From CAIJZX01 sp043766165 (GTDB lineage Bacteria; Patescibacteriota; Patescibacteriia; SBBC01; CAIJZX01), in assembly GCA_043766165.1 (NCBI GenBank), contig JAYUIJ010000044.1:1-26791 (forward strand): a DNA stretch of 26,791 nt, written 5' to 3'. Shown piece by piece: positions 20,012 to 26,750 of the stretch (positions within the stretch are counted from its first letter, which is position 1; the number at the start of each line of letters is the position of its first letter). The notes under the pieces were generated by a model. It saw nothing but the letters and a program-made list of their open reading frames with translations, searched no databases and had not been told where the DNA came from. A program made the translations under genes and the position numbers.

Positions 20012-20083
20012 GCCCTCCTTAGTCCAGGAGGGCAACCGCGGCAGCGGTAGAGGAGGTTTCAGGAGAGGGATGTCCGTAGGACA
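20012..20083. repeat. Cluster of hairpins downstream of dnaB
   Basis: Three stems follow the dnaB stop: GCCCTCCT/AGGAGGGC (20012-20019 with 20026-20033), ACCGC/GCGGT (20035-20039 with 20044-20048) and TGTCC/GGACA (20071-20075 with 20079-20083). None has a clear T-tract. The CCCTCCT/AGGAGGG stem also occurs at 21567-21585 upstream of dnaB. Confidence 0.6.
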
Positions 20084-20091
20084 GGGAGAGG

Positions 20092-21465
20092 TTACTCCCC
20101 CGAGAATTCTGATTCTCCCATTCTTTCTTCTCTATTATCAAAAGAGGCGCGACGTTCAACGAAGCTGAGGTTGACGTGACCGGTTGGACCGTTACGATGT
20201 TTAGCCACGTGAATTTCTGCCAAATTACGCTTATCTTCTTCAATGTCTTTATTGTAGACAACCGGACGATAGATAAACATAACCACGTCAGCGTCCTGTT
20301 CGATTGAACCAGATTCGCGCAAGTGAGCAAGTTTAGGAATTGGCGGGCGTTCGAGTTCAACCGCACGGGCTAACTGTGACAAAGCTAAGACGGGGACATT
20401 CAATTCACGAGCAATGGATTTCAAGCCGCGAGTAATTTCCGAAACTTCTTGGGTTCTATTTTCGCCGGTCCGGCTTTCCATCAACTGCAAGTAGTCGATT
20501 ACAATTAATCCCAGTGCCTTATGTTCCGACTGTAACCGCCGCGCTTTGGTGCGAATTTCCATGATGTTGGCCGTACCGCTGTCGTCGATAAAGATCGGCG
20601 CTTCGGCGAGCACGCCCATCGCGTGACCTATGCGCTGGAAATCATCATCATCTTTTAATCGCCCAGTCCGCATTTTCCAAAGGTCAACGTCAGCTTGTGA
20701 TACTAATAAACGATCCACTAACTGTTCTTTGGACATTTCCAAGCTGAAGATGCCAACCGGCTGCTTTGTTTTAACGGCCACGTTGCGGGCGATGTCGAGT
20801 GCTAATGACGTTTTACCAATAGATGGACGAGCAGCGAGAATGATCAGGTCTGATTTTTGTAAGCCGCCGAGCAGTGAATCTAGTTTTGTAAATCCGGTTG
20901 GGACACCGCGCAACTGTCCAGATTCATGATGGAGTTGGTCGATACGATCAAAGGCTTGGTCGAGAACGTCGCGGATGTTAATGAAGTTCTGCTTGAGATA
21001 CCGCTGCGAAACGTTGAACAATGACCGCTCAGCCGTATCGAGCAGCGCTGAAACGTCCTCAGTATCTTGATAGCCCAGAGTGAGCATTGAACCTGCCGCT
21101 TCCAACAATCGCCGCAAGGTAGCTTTCTTTTGAACGATGTTGGCGTATTGAACAACGTTCGAAGCGGTTGGAACGGCGTTCGAAAGTGAAACAATGAAAC
21201 TCCGTCCACCAATGGTATCTAGCTGCGACCGCTCTTCCAGTAAGTTCGATAGCGCCACAATATCAATCGGGTCGTGACGCTGGTACAACGTCAACATCGC
21301 ATCGTAAATATACCGATGCTTGTCCGCGTAGAAATCTTCAGGGACTAACGAGTCAGCGATTTTGATAACCGCGTCCCGGTCAATCATTAACGACCCTAAG
21401 ACTGCCTGCTCAGCTTCAAGCTGCTGCGGGGGAATACGGAGGTCTTGGGGAAGTTGGTACGCCAT
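20092..21465 (-). CDS. dnaB: Replicative DNA helicase DnaB
   Basis: This 457-residue hexameric 5'-3' helicase unwinds DNA at the fork. The N-terminal domain (residues about 8-110, LRIPPQQLEAEQAVLGSLMI) is complete, followed by a linker and the RecA-like domain with Walker A ARPSIGKTS (212-220), IFSLEMSKEQL (239-249), Walker B IVIDYLQLM (321-329), the EITRGLKSIARELNVPVLAL DNA-binding segment, and the arginine-finger region AKHRNGPTG near the C-terminus. There is no intein. A promoter on its own side places the mRNA start within two bases of the ATG. It diverges from the exonuclease gene across a spacer of about 200 bases. Confidence 0.98.
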   Translation of the reverse strand: MAYQLPQDLRIPPQQLEAEQAVLGSLMIDRDAVIKIADSLVPEDFYADKHRYIYDAMLTLYQRHDPIDIVALSNLLEERSQLDTIGGRSFIVSLSNAVPTASNVVQYANIVQKKATLRRLLEAAGSMLTLGYQDTEDVSALLDTAERSLFNVSQRYLKQNFINIRDVLDQAFDRIDQLHHESGQLRGVPTGFTKLDSLLGGLQKSDLIILAARPSIGKTSLALDIARNVAVKTKQPVGIFSLEMSKEQLVDRLLVSQADVDLWKMRTGRLKDDDDFQRIGHAMGVLAEAPIFIDDSGTANIMEIRTKARRLQSEHKALGLIVIDYLQLMESRTGENRTQEVSEITRGLKSIARELNVPVLALSQLARAVELERPPIPKLAHLRESGSIEQDADVVMFIYRPVVYNKDIEEDKRNLAEIHVAKHRNGPTGHVNLSFVERRASFDNREERMGESEFSGE

Positions 21466-21473
21466 GGCTATCT

Positions 21474-21502
21474 AGTGTACCAAGACCATCAACTATGTTC
21501 AA
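21474..21502 (-). promoter_or_regulatory. Near-leaderless dnaB promoter
   Basis: On the minus strand, TTGAAC (21502-21497), 17 bases and TACACT (21479-21474) place the start near 21467, while the ATG begins at 21465. Its -35 box is identical to that of the divergent exonuclease gene. Confidence 0.75.
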
Positions 21503-21553
21503 CGGATGTTACACGCAGGTTTCCCCCAGTCCTCGTCCACAGTACTTCTTCGC

Positions 21554-21611
21554 AGGGGCGGCGGTTCCCTCCTTTCGTAGGAGGGGTAGGGTGGTAGAAT
21601 AACCCGCCCCT
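21554..21611. repeat. Nested hairpin between dnaB and the exonuclease gene
   Basis: Outer arms AGGGGCGG (21554-21561) and CCGCCCCT (21604-21611) enclose a perfect inner stem CCCTCCT/AGGAGGG (21567-21573 with 21579-21585, loop TTCGT). It lies between two divergent promoters and resembles the hairpins at 8737 and 20012. Confidence 0.65.
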
Positions 21612-21625
21612 ACGGAGTGTGGGGA

Positions 21626-21654
21626 TTGAACGACGTAGAAAAATTCCGTATACT
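21626..21654 (+). promoter_or_regulatory. Leaderless promoter of the exonuclease gene
   Basis: TTGAAC (21626-21631), 17 bases and TATACT (21649-21654). The predicted start at about 21661-21663 coincides with the ATG at 21663. Confidence 0.75.
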
Positions 21655-21662
21655 ATCAATCT

Positions 21663-22190
21663 ATGTCTACGCCTCTCGATTTCGTCGTTCTCGACGTTGA
21701 AACAACTGGCCTCGACGCTGCTAAAGGCGACGAGGTGATTGAAATTGCCGCCCAGAAAATCCATGGTCGCGAAGTGGTCGGGGAGTTTGTGGCGTTGCTC
21801 AAAGCAAATAAACCCATTCCGCCGGAAGCCACGAAGATACACGGTATAACTCAAGCTGATATTGATGCCGAAGAGAAAAACGTAGCGGACGTCATTCCGG
21901 AACTGATCACCTTTATTGGCGACTGCGTCATCATCGGTCATAACGTCAAGTTTGATTTGGGTTTTATTAATGAACATTTGAAGCGGCTCAATTTACCGGA
22001 ACTGACGAATCAATCTATTGATACAGTTGAAATTGCTAAACGGTATTTATTGTTAGCAAGTTATCGCTTGAGTAATGTCGCAGCGTACCTCAAAATACCG
22101 CAACCCAGTGCGCACCGGGCATTGGTGGACGTGATTACGACGCGGGAAGTTTTCTATAAATTGATAGAGCGGGCACAAGGAAAAAAGTAG
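21663..22190 (+). CDS. DnaQ-like 3'-5' exonuclease (DNA polymerase III epsilon family)
   Basis: This 175-residue DEDDh exonuclease has all three motifs: Exo I FVVLDVETTGLD (residues 8-19), Exo II VIIGHNVKFDLGFI (near 90-103) and Exo III with HRALVDVITTREVF near the C-terminus. Such proteins proofread DNA synthesis or trim DNA/RNA 3' ends. The protein is only the nuclease domain, without the tau- or alpha-binding C-terminal region of E. coli epsilon, so the partner polymerase is uncertain. It is monocistronic and probably leaderless, and a 15-bp hairpin follows at 22203-22236. Confidence 0.9.
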   Translation: MSTPLDFVVLDVETTGLDAAKGDEVIEIAAQKIHGREVVGEFVALLKANKPIPPEATKIHGITQADIDAEEKNVADVIPELITFIGDCVIIGHNVKFDLGFINEHLKRLNLPELTNQSIDTVEIAKRYLLLASYRLSNVAAYLKIPQPSAHRALVDVITTREVFYKLIERAQGKK

Positions 22191-22202
22191 CTGAACATAT
22201 TC

Positions 22203-22236
22203 CTCACAGTGTACGCGCCCTCGCGTGCGCTGTGAG
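22203..22236 (+). other. 15-bp hairpin after the exonuclease gene
   Basis: CTCACAGTGTACGCG (22203-22217) and CGCGTGCGCTGTGAG (22222-22236) pair completely, with two G.U-type wobbles and loop CCCT. The wobbles fit better with an RNA helix than a DNA cruciform. There is no following T-tract, so it is a transcript-end stabiliser or processing site rather than a standard terminator. Confidence 0.65.
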
Positions 22237-22295
22237 TTGGATAGAAGAAAAAACATCTAACAGGCCAAGAAGCTGACCAAGATACAAAAGCAGGC

Positions 22296-22324
22296 TTGAC
22301 AAATGAGGTAACTGGAACTACCAT
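22296..22324 (+). promoter_or_regulatory. Leaderless promoter of the 22331 gene
   Basis: TTGACA (22296-22301), 17 bases and TACCAT (22319-22324). Seven bases later is the ATG at 22331, so a leaderless mRNA is predicted. Confidence 0.6.
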
Positions 22325-22330
22325 TATTCC

Positions 22331-22570
22331 ATGCTTTCCACCGAGGATATTGCCAAACTTATTGCAGCTGAAGAAAAAGTCTTTACAACAAAGGCTGATT
22401 TTGACGAACTGCGCAAAGACTTCGCTAATACGCAAACAGCAGTTGTTACTTATGCGAAACAAGTCAATACTAATAATCAAGAAACTATTGTACACACCAG
22501 TCAAATCCAACGCATTGAGGCGTGGATAAAACGTGTTGCTGCAAAAGTTGGTATAGAATATCACGCTTAG
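22331..22570 (+). CDS. Small coiled-coil protein of unknown function
   Basis: This 79-residue protein opens MLSTEDIAKLIAAEEKVFTT and continues with a helical stretch KADFDELRKDFANTQTAVVT to about residue 60, with spaced hydrophobic residues suggesting a coiled coil, then EAWIKRVAAKVGIEYHA. Short proteins of this layout (N-terminal LSxEDIxKL, coiled coil) are common in CPR genomes without known function. No membrane segment or Shine-Dalgarno site is present. It stands alone between the exonuclease and the ABC exporter. Confidence 0.65.
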   Translation: MLSTEDIAKLIAAEEKVFTTKADFDELRKDFANTQTAVVTYAKQVNTNNQETIVHTSQIQRIEAWIKRVAAKVGIEYHA

Positions 22571-22578
22571 GCACAGGC

Positions 22579-22607
22579 TTGATCAAATAGGTGGGGCATG
22601 ATATTGT
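22579..22607 (+). promoter_or_regulatory. Promoter of the ABC exporter operon
   Basis: TTGATC (22579-22584), 17 bases and TATTGT (22602-22607). The start near 22614 leaves about six bases before the ATG at 22620. Confidence 0.5.
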
Positions 22608-22619
22608 CTCACAATCTTT

Positions 22620-23588
22620 ATGTCGACCTCCGCCATTACTGCCTCAAAACTCACCAAATCCTTCAAGGACAACCATGTCCTGAAAGGGATTGACCTGAAT
22701 ATTCCCACCGGCAGTGTCTTTGCGTTACTTGGACCGAATGGCGCCGGAAAAACGACGATCGTGCGAATGCTATCAACACTATTACAGATTGATGGTGGCG
22801 AAGCTCATGTTGGTGGATTTAATGTCAAAACCCAAGCTGACGAAGTCCGCGGGATCATTGGTCTGACTGGGCAATTCGCCGCGGTTGATGATAAGCTTAC
22901 TGGCCTAGAAAATTTGCAAATCATTGGTCGCTTGTATCACATTAGCGCTAAGGATGCCAATCGCCGAGCGAAAGAGCTGATTGAACGATTTGAACTGACT
23001 GACGCGGCGAAGCGCGCAGCCAAAACCTACTCAGGCGGTATGCGCCGGCGTTTGGATTTAGCGGCTAGCTTAATTATTACTCCGCCAATTATTTTTCTTG
23101 ATGAACCGACCACCGGCCTTGATCCGAATAGTCGCAACGCTGTTTGGGCGATGATTGAGGAATTGGTGAAAGAAGGCACGACTATTTTACTCACGACGCA
23201 GTATTTAGAAGAAGCAGATAAACTGGCTAACAAGATCGCAGTGATTGACCATGGTCAGGTTATTGCCGAAGGAACAGCAACTGAGTTGAAAGCAAAAGTT
23301 GGACATGAACATCTTGAGTTGACGCTGGCGAACACTGCTGCGTTTGAACAAGCCACCACATTATTTTCGAATCTTTCGGTAACGAGTAAAGCATCTGATT
23401 TGACGATGAGCATTGCCTTGGATCAAGGTGTCCACCAACTGCGATCGTTACTCGATCAGCTTGATGATCAAAAAATCGCGATCGATAATTTCGGTATCCA
23501 CCGCCCGACGCTTGATGACGTCTTCTTAAAACTGACCGGTCATCAAGCTGAAGAGGTTCAACCGGAAGTGAAAGGGAAAAAGAAATGA
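22620..23588 (+). CDS. DrrA-type ABC transporter ATP-binding protein
   Basis: This 322-residue ATPase energises an exporter. Walker A GPNGAGKTT is at 38-46, the Q-loop in GLTGQFAAVDD near 81-91, the signature YSGGMRRRLD at 137-146, Walker B IIFLDEPTTGLD at 157-168, and the H-loop region is LLTTQYLEEADKLA. The C-terminal extension with HRPTLDDVFLKLTGHQAE is that of daunorubicin-resistance (DrrA) ATPases. It overlaps the permease gene by four bases (ATGA). The substrate is not predictable; drug, lipid or glycan export are possible. Confidence 0.94.
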   Translation: MSTSAITASKLTKSFKDNHVLKGIDLNIPTGSVFALLGPNGAGKTTIVRMLSTLLQIDGGEAHVGGFNVKTQADEVRGIIGLTGQFAAVDDKLTGLENLQIIGRLYHISAKDANRRAKELIERFELTDAAKRAAKTYSGGMRRRLDLAASLIITPPIIFLDEPTTGLDPNSRNAVWAMIEELVKEGTTILLTTQYLEEADKLANKIAVIDHGQVIAEGTATELKAKVGHEHLELTLANTAAFEQATTLFSNLSVTSKASDLTMSIALDQGVHQLRSLLDQLDDQKIAIDNFGIHRPTLDDVFLKLTGHQAEEVQPEVKGKKK

Positions 23589-24391
23589 GCATGATCTCCA
23601 GTCACATCCCTCAAGTCAAACGTTCGAAGCTGGTTTGGCTGTTCGTCGATAGTTGGGTGATGGTCAAACGCAGTCTCCTGCAGATTCGCCAAGACCCAGA
23701 ACAACTTCTCGGCATCACCATTCAGCCGATCATGTTCGTCGTCCTCTTCCGTTTTGTTTTCGGCGGCGCGATTGCTACTGGCAACGTGAGTTATATCAAC
23801 TTCCTCATGGCCGGTATCTTTGTCCAGACTGCTGCGTTTGGCGCAACTATTTCGGGTTACAGTGTCGCCCTTGATTTAGAAAAGGGGATCATGGATCGAT
23901 TCCGTTCATTACCGATGACGAAGAGCGCGGTCTTAACAGGTCATGTTATTGCTGATTTATTCCGCAATACGCTTGCCACCGCAGTCATGATTGGTGCTGG
24001 CTTGGCGGTTGGTTTCCGACCTGATGCGAATGCTATAGAGTGGGTGGGTGCGCTTGGTCTACTTCTGTTAATGACTTTTTCTTTGTCCTGGATTTTCGTT
24101 TTCCTGGGCTTGGTCGGCAAATCAATCCAGTTCGTTCAGCAGTTTAGCTTTATCTTCATCTTCCCGCTGACCTTCGTTAGTAGCGCGTTTGCTCCGACCG
24201 ACACTATGCCGCACTGGCTCCAAGTCTTTGCAGAGAATCAGCCGTTGAATCACGCCATTGTAGCTATTCGCGGATTGTTGATTGGCACGCCAGTGGGTAA
24301 TCATGTGTGGTGGTCAGTTATCTGGAGTCTTGGTTTGTTGATTGTTGGGTTTACGGCCTGTACGTTTTTGTTCCGCCGGCAGGCGAAGTAG
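23585..24391 (+). CDS. DrrB-type ABC-2 permease
   Basis: This 268-residue permease partners the preceding ATPase. It has six hydrophobic segments and the ABC-2 pattern: an amphipathic N-terminus (VKRSLLQIRQDPEQLLGITI), then MFVVLFRFVFGGAI, the conserved loop EKGIMDRFRSLPMTKSAVL, and the TM5 re-entrant region FIFPLTFVSSAFAPTDTMP followed by FAENQPLNHAI. This matches DrrB family proteins. Start at ATG 23585 overlaps the ATPase stop. A terminator at 24401-24436 closes the operon. Confidence 0.93.
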   Translation: MSMISSHIPQVKRSKLVWLFVDSWVMVKRSLLQIRQDPEQLLGITIQPIMFVVLFRFVFGGAIATGNVSYINFLMAGIFVQTAAFGATISGYSVALDLEKGIMDRFRSLPMTKSAVLTGHVIADLFRNTLATAVMIGAGLAVGFRPDANAIEWVGALGLLLLMTFSLSWIFVFLGLVGKSIQFVQQFSFIFIFPLTFVSSAFAPTDTMPHWLQVFAENQPLNHAIVAIRGLLIGTPVGNHVWWSVIWSLGLLIVGFTACTFLFRRQAK

Positions 24392-24400
24392 AAATTTCAA

Positions 24401-24436
24401 AAAAACTACCACGAGAATGGATGGTGGCAGTTTTTG
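24401..24436. terminator. Candidate bidirectional terminator after the ABC operon
   Basis: ACTACCAC (24405-24412) pairs with GTGGCAGT (24424-24431) apart from one A/C mismatch, flanked by A-tract on the left and TTTTT on the right. It can serve the plus-strand permease and the convergent minus-strand membrane protein. Confidence 0.75.
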
Positions 24437-24465
24437 TATTATGGGCTGTATTTTTGAAGCAGTCG

Positions 24466-24786
24466 TTAGCTGTAATTCGAGAAAACAAAGATGAACCAGC
24501 CAAAAATGATGATGCCGATAATAAGCATCGCGCCGATGAATGTCAGGATCGTGGACAAGTAACGGCGAGCAGTCGAAGGAGGTACACCGTTGTTATTTGG
24601 CTTTCTTTCTCTTATCCATGTAATCACACCAGTGATGAACGCGCCCACACCAAAAATGAATAAAAGGACAGTTACAGGCGAAATTAAACGTTGAGAATAA
24701 GCTGTAACAGAAAAAATAACGCCGATAGAGAGTATCCAGGGCCAAGTTTTACGCCTTCTAGGGGAAGGAATCAGTTCTGCAGCCAT
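24466..24786 (-). CDS. Small membrane protein, three TM segments
   Basis: This 106-residue protein has a polar basic N-terminus (AAELIPSPRRRKTW), hydrophobic segments at about 16-32 (WILSIGVIFSVTAYS), 36-58 (SPVTVLLFIFGVGAFITGVI) and 78-102 (TILTFIGAMLIIGIIIFGWF), with a charged loop RERKPNNNGVPPS between the last two. No family is recognised. It is convergent with the ABC exporter and shares the terminator region. An overlapping plus-strand frame is a shadow. Confidence 0.65.
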   Translation of the reverse strand: MAAELIPSPRRRKTWPWILSIGVIFSVTAYSQRLISPVTVLLFIFGVGAFITGVITWIRERKPNNNGVPPSTARRYLSTILTFIGAMLIIGIIIFGWFIFVFSNYS

Positions 24787-24881
24787 GAGTGTTTATTTAA
24801 CCTTTAAAGTATTAATGAAACCGCTCACTATTAAGTATGTTTTTATTGTAGCCCAACATCGATTGGGCGTCTATGTTAGCA

Positions 24882-24910
24882 TTGACGAAGTAACTGTTTT
24901 CAGGTATTCT
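24882..24910 (+). promoter_or_regulatory. Promoter of tRNA-Lys
   Basis: TTGACG (24882-24887), 17 bases and TATTCT (24905-24910). The start near 24917 would leave a short 5' leader before the tRNA at 24954. Confidence 0.7.
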
Positions 24911-24953
24911 GCGTGCGCACGGTAACAGGTGATTGCGGCTTACAACACATCGT

Positions 24954-25028
24954 GGGTTCCTAGCTCAATGGTAGAGCAACGGCCTTTTAAGCCGTGGGTT
25001 CTGGGTTCGAGTCCCAGGGAGCCCACCA
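24954..25028 (+). tRNA. tRNA-Lys (anticodon TTT)
   Basis: A complete cloverleaf is visible: acceptor GGGTTCC/GGAGCCC with one T.G wobble, D-stem GCTC/GAGC, anticodon stem ACGGC/GCCGT around the loop CTTTTAA (anticodon TTT at 24986-24988), T-stem CTGGG/CCCAG around TTCGAGT, discriminator A and an encoded CCA (25026-25028). It has its own promoter. The 3' half is overlapped on the opposite strand by the end of a serine recombinase gene, and the tRNA 3' end is the probable attachment site of that element. Confidence 0.96.
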
Positions 25029-26477
25029 AATGAAACTTCCGCGAAATTCTACGGGCAAATTCCACGGTTTCGCCAAATCCCACCGCACGCTTTTATCCAC
25101 CAGGCGGCGGTTCGTTCCAATTTTTTCCGCGAACGATTTCAATTCAGGTAAATCGTTCGACGAAGCAAGTTTTTCGGCCTTTTGAGCGTCTAAAATCCAC
25201 TGGCGCAAAGGTTCGATCCAATATAAGGTCTTCCGCCCAAAATCAGCCTTCTTCTGTTCAAGGGATGTTTTGGTTTTTATCAAACCGTCTTTCTTTTCAA
25301 GATAAACGCTCTTTTCAATAGAACCATCAAGGAAAGCATTTACTAAGCGGTCAAGTTGCAATTCCGTTTCCTTGATTTTCGCTTTGATATTTTGGGCGGA
25401 AGATTGCGAAGACTGGGCGATCTCATTTTCCCACATCTTTACTTTATTCAACATCTTCTTCGCCCAGTCTTCGCTTATCGCTACTTCTCGAACCTTTGCG
25501 CGAATTTGATCGGAAAGCCGCTCTTGTTGAACATATCCTTGCTTACAGGGGCCAAGACGTTTAGTACAGCGATAATACACATACCAACCGCCATGACCTT
25601 TCGTATTCTGGGCGGTTATTGCCGCGCCACATTCGCCGCATTTCAAAAGTCCAGTTAAAGCAAAATGATGACGTTTACGGAAGTAATGACCTTTTTGATT
25701 TTGCTTAAAGACCTTTTGAACTTTCTCAAACAATTCAATCGAAACATTAGCGGCAAAACCGCCCGGATATGTCTCGCCGTTGTGCCGAATTAATCCGCAA
25801 TGAACTGGGTTAGTTAACATTCGGCTCAAGGTTGCTTTTGGGAGCGGCTTTCCGGTCCGGCTGACTATACCCAAAAAACTCAGACGCTTGCCTAAACTTT
25901 CCAGCGTATGCATTCCGTTTGCATATTCTTCAAACGCTTTTCCGATAACGCGACCTTTGAACGGATCGGGTTCGATGGTTCGTGTTTTCAAATTGTTGAC
26001 GTAGCCGATTGGAGCGTAATGGGGAGACTCACCGCGTCTGAGTTTTTGGCGAATCCCGCGCTTAACGTTTTCGCTTAAGTTGTCCGAATAATATTTCGAT
26101 TGGCCAAACGCGACTTGGAGCATGAATAAACCTTGTGGTGTCGGTTCAAACCAAAATGTCGGGAAACGTAAGGCCGCGATTTTCTTGCCGTCAATGAGAT
26201 AAATAATTTGACCACCATCAATGCTGTTTCGTGCCAAGCGGTCAGGATGCCAAGCGAGAATGCCTATCGGTTCTTTACTTTCTTGTATTTTGATAATCAT
26301 CTTTCCAAATATTTCCCGACCGGGGCTTTTTGCGCTTTTACTTTCAATAAACTTTTCGGTTATATCTATCTTTTCTCGCTTGGCATATTCGGACAACTCA
26401 AACAACTGTGCCTCAATAGACATTATTTGATGTTCTTCATCTTCGGTCGATTTACGAGCGTAGAGGAAATATTTCAT
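24987..26477 (-). CDS. Large serine recombinase / integrase
   Basis: This 496-residue site-specific recombinase uses a serine nucleophile. The resolvase domain starts MKYFLYARKSTEDEE with Ser10 as the expected nucleophile, then SIEAQLFEL and WHPDRLARN (76-84). A Recombinase domain follows, then a zinc ribbon with Cys280, Cys283, Cys304 and Cys311 (LKCGECGAAI...YYRCTKRLGPC) and a coiled coil (about 365-430). The tail from residue 484 (WWAPWDSNPEPTA) and the stop are encoded on the complement of tRNA-Lys, so the reading frame was completed by the integration target. The residues just before it lie in a 93-bp repeat with an inverted copy beyond the 5' end. Confidence 0.93.
   Translation of the reverse strand: MKYFLYARKSTEDEEHQIMSIEAQLFELSEYAKREKIDITEKFIESKSAKSPGREIFGKMIIKIQESKEPIGILAWHPDRLARNSIDGGQIIYLIDGKKIAALRFPTFWFEPTPQGLFMLQVAFGQSKYYSDNLSENVKRGIRQKLRRGESPHYAPIGYVNNLKTRTIEPDPFKGRVIGKAFEEYANGMHTLESLGKRLSFLGIVSRTGKPLPKATLSRMLTNPVHCGLIRHNGETYPGGFAANVSIELFEKVQKVFKQNQKGHYFRKRHHFALTGLLKCGECGAAITAQNTKGHGGWYVYYRCTKRLGPCKQGYVQQERLSDQIRAKVREVAISEDWAKKMLNKVKMWENEIAQSSQSSAQNIKAKIKETELQLDRLVNAFLDGSIEKSVYLEKKDGLIKTKTSLEQKKADFGRKTLYWIEPLRQWILDAQKAEKLASSNDLPELKSFAEKIGTNRRLVDKSVRWDLAKPWNLPVEFRGSFIWWAPWDSNPEPTA
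25023..25115. repeat. Left arm of a 93-bp inverted repeat
   Basis: Bases 25023-25115 are the reverse complement of 26606-26698 with two mismatches. The arm starts inside the tRNA 3' end at CCACCA and covers the recombinase C-terminal codons (TNRRLVDKSVRWDLAKPWN on to the two Trp codons). Confidence 0.9.
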
Positions 26478-26515
26478 ATTTTTATAAGCGCGGGATTCGG
26501 AAAAACTTGCTTCGT

Positions 26516-26606
26516 GTTCCGCTCCGTGCGGAACCGGAAAAAATTGGAAGGTGCGAAAATGGTAATATCACACGACCATTTTCGGACCTAGCCCCTGCTG
26601 GGGCTA
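26516..26606. repeat. Three consecutive hairpins upstream of the recombinase
   Basis: Perfect stems are GTTCCGC/GCGGAAC (26516-26522 with 26528-26534), CGAAAATGG/CCATTTTCG (26554-26562 with 26576-26584) and TAGCCCC/GGGGCTA (26589-26595 with 26600-26606). They fill the space between the recombinase start region and the right inverted-repeat arm. They could be recombination-site or regulatory structures; no T-tract follows any of them. Confidence 0.6.
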
Positions 26607-26698
26607 CGAACCGCCGCCTGGTGGATAAAAGCGTGCGGTGGGATTTGGCTAAACCCTGGAATTTGCCCGTAGAATTTCGCGGAAGTTTCATTTGGTGG
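26606..26698. repeat. Right arm of a 93-bp inverted repeat (truncated recombinase 3' end)
   Basis: This inverted copy of the recombinase 3' end reads TNRRLVDKSVRWDLAKPWN... on the plus strand and then runs, past the repeat boundary, into a different tail (KLLNAARTYFEGQF and stop at 26743). It lacks the rest of a recombinase gene. Confidence 0.9.
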
Positions 26699-26750
26699 AA
26701 ATTGCTGAACGCCGCTCGAACCTATTTTGAAGGGCAGTTTTAGACCGTGC

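Noticed and set aside
21489..21977. 162-codon minus-strand frame over the exonuclease gene
   Set aside because: It crosses the two divergent promoters and the hairpin and is antisense to a clear DEDDh exonuclease.
24307..24663. 118-codon plus-strand frame after the ABC permease
   Set aside because: It overlaps the permease end, a terminator and the opposite-strand membrane protein, and has no recognisable features.
26507..26743. 78-codon frame on the plus strand near the right edge
   Set aside because: It is not a stand-alone gene. Its centre is the inverted copy of the recombinase 3' end and its start lies in the hairpin region. It is reported as a repeat arm instead.
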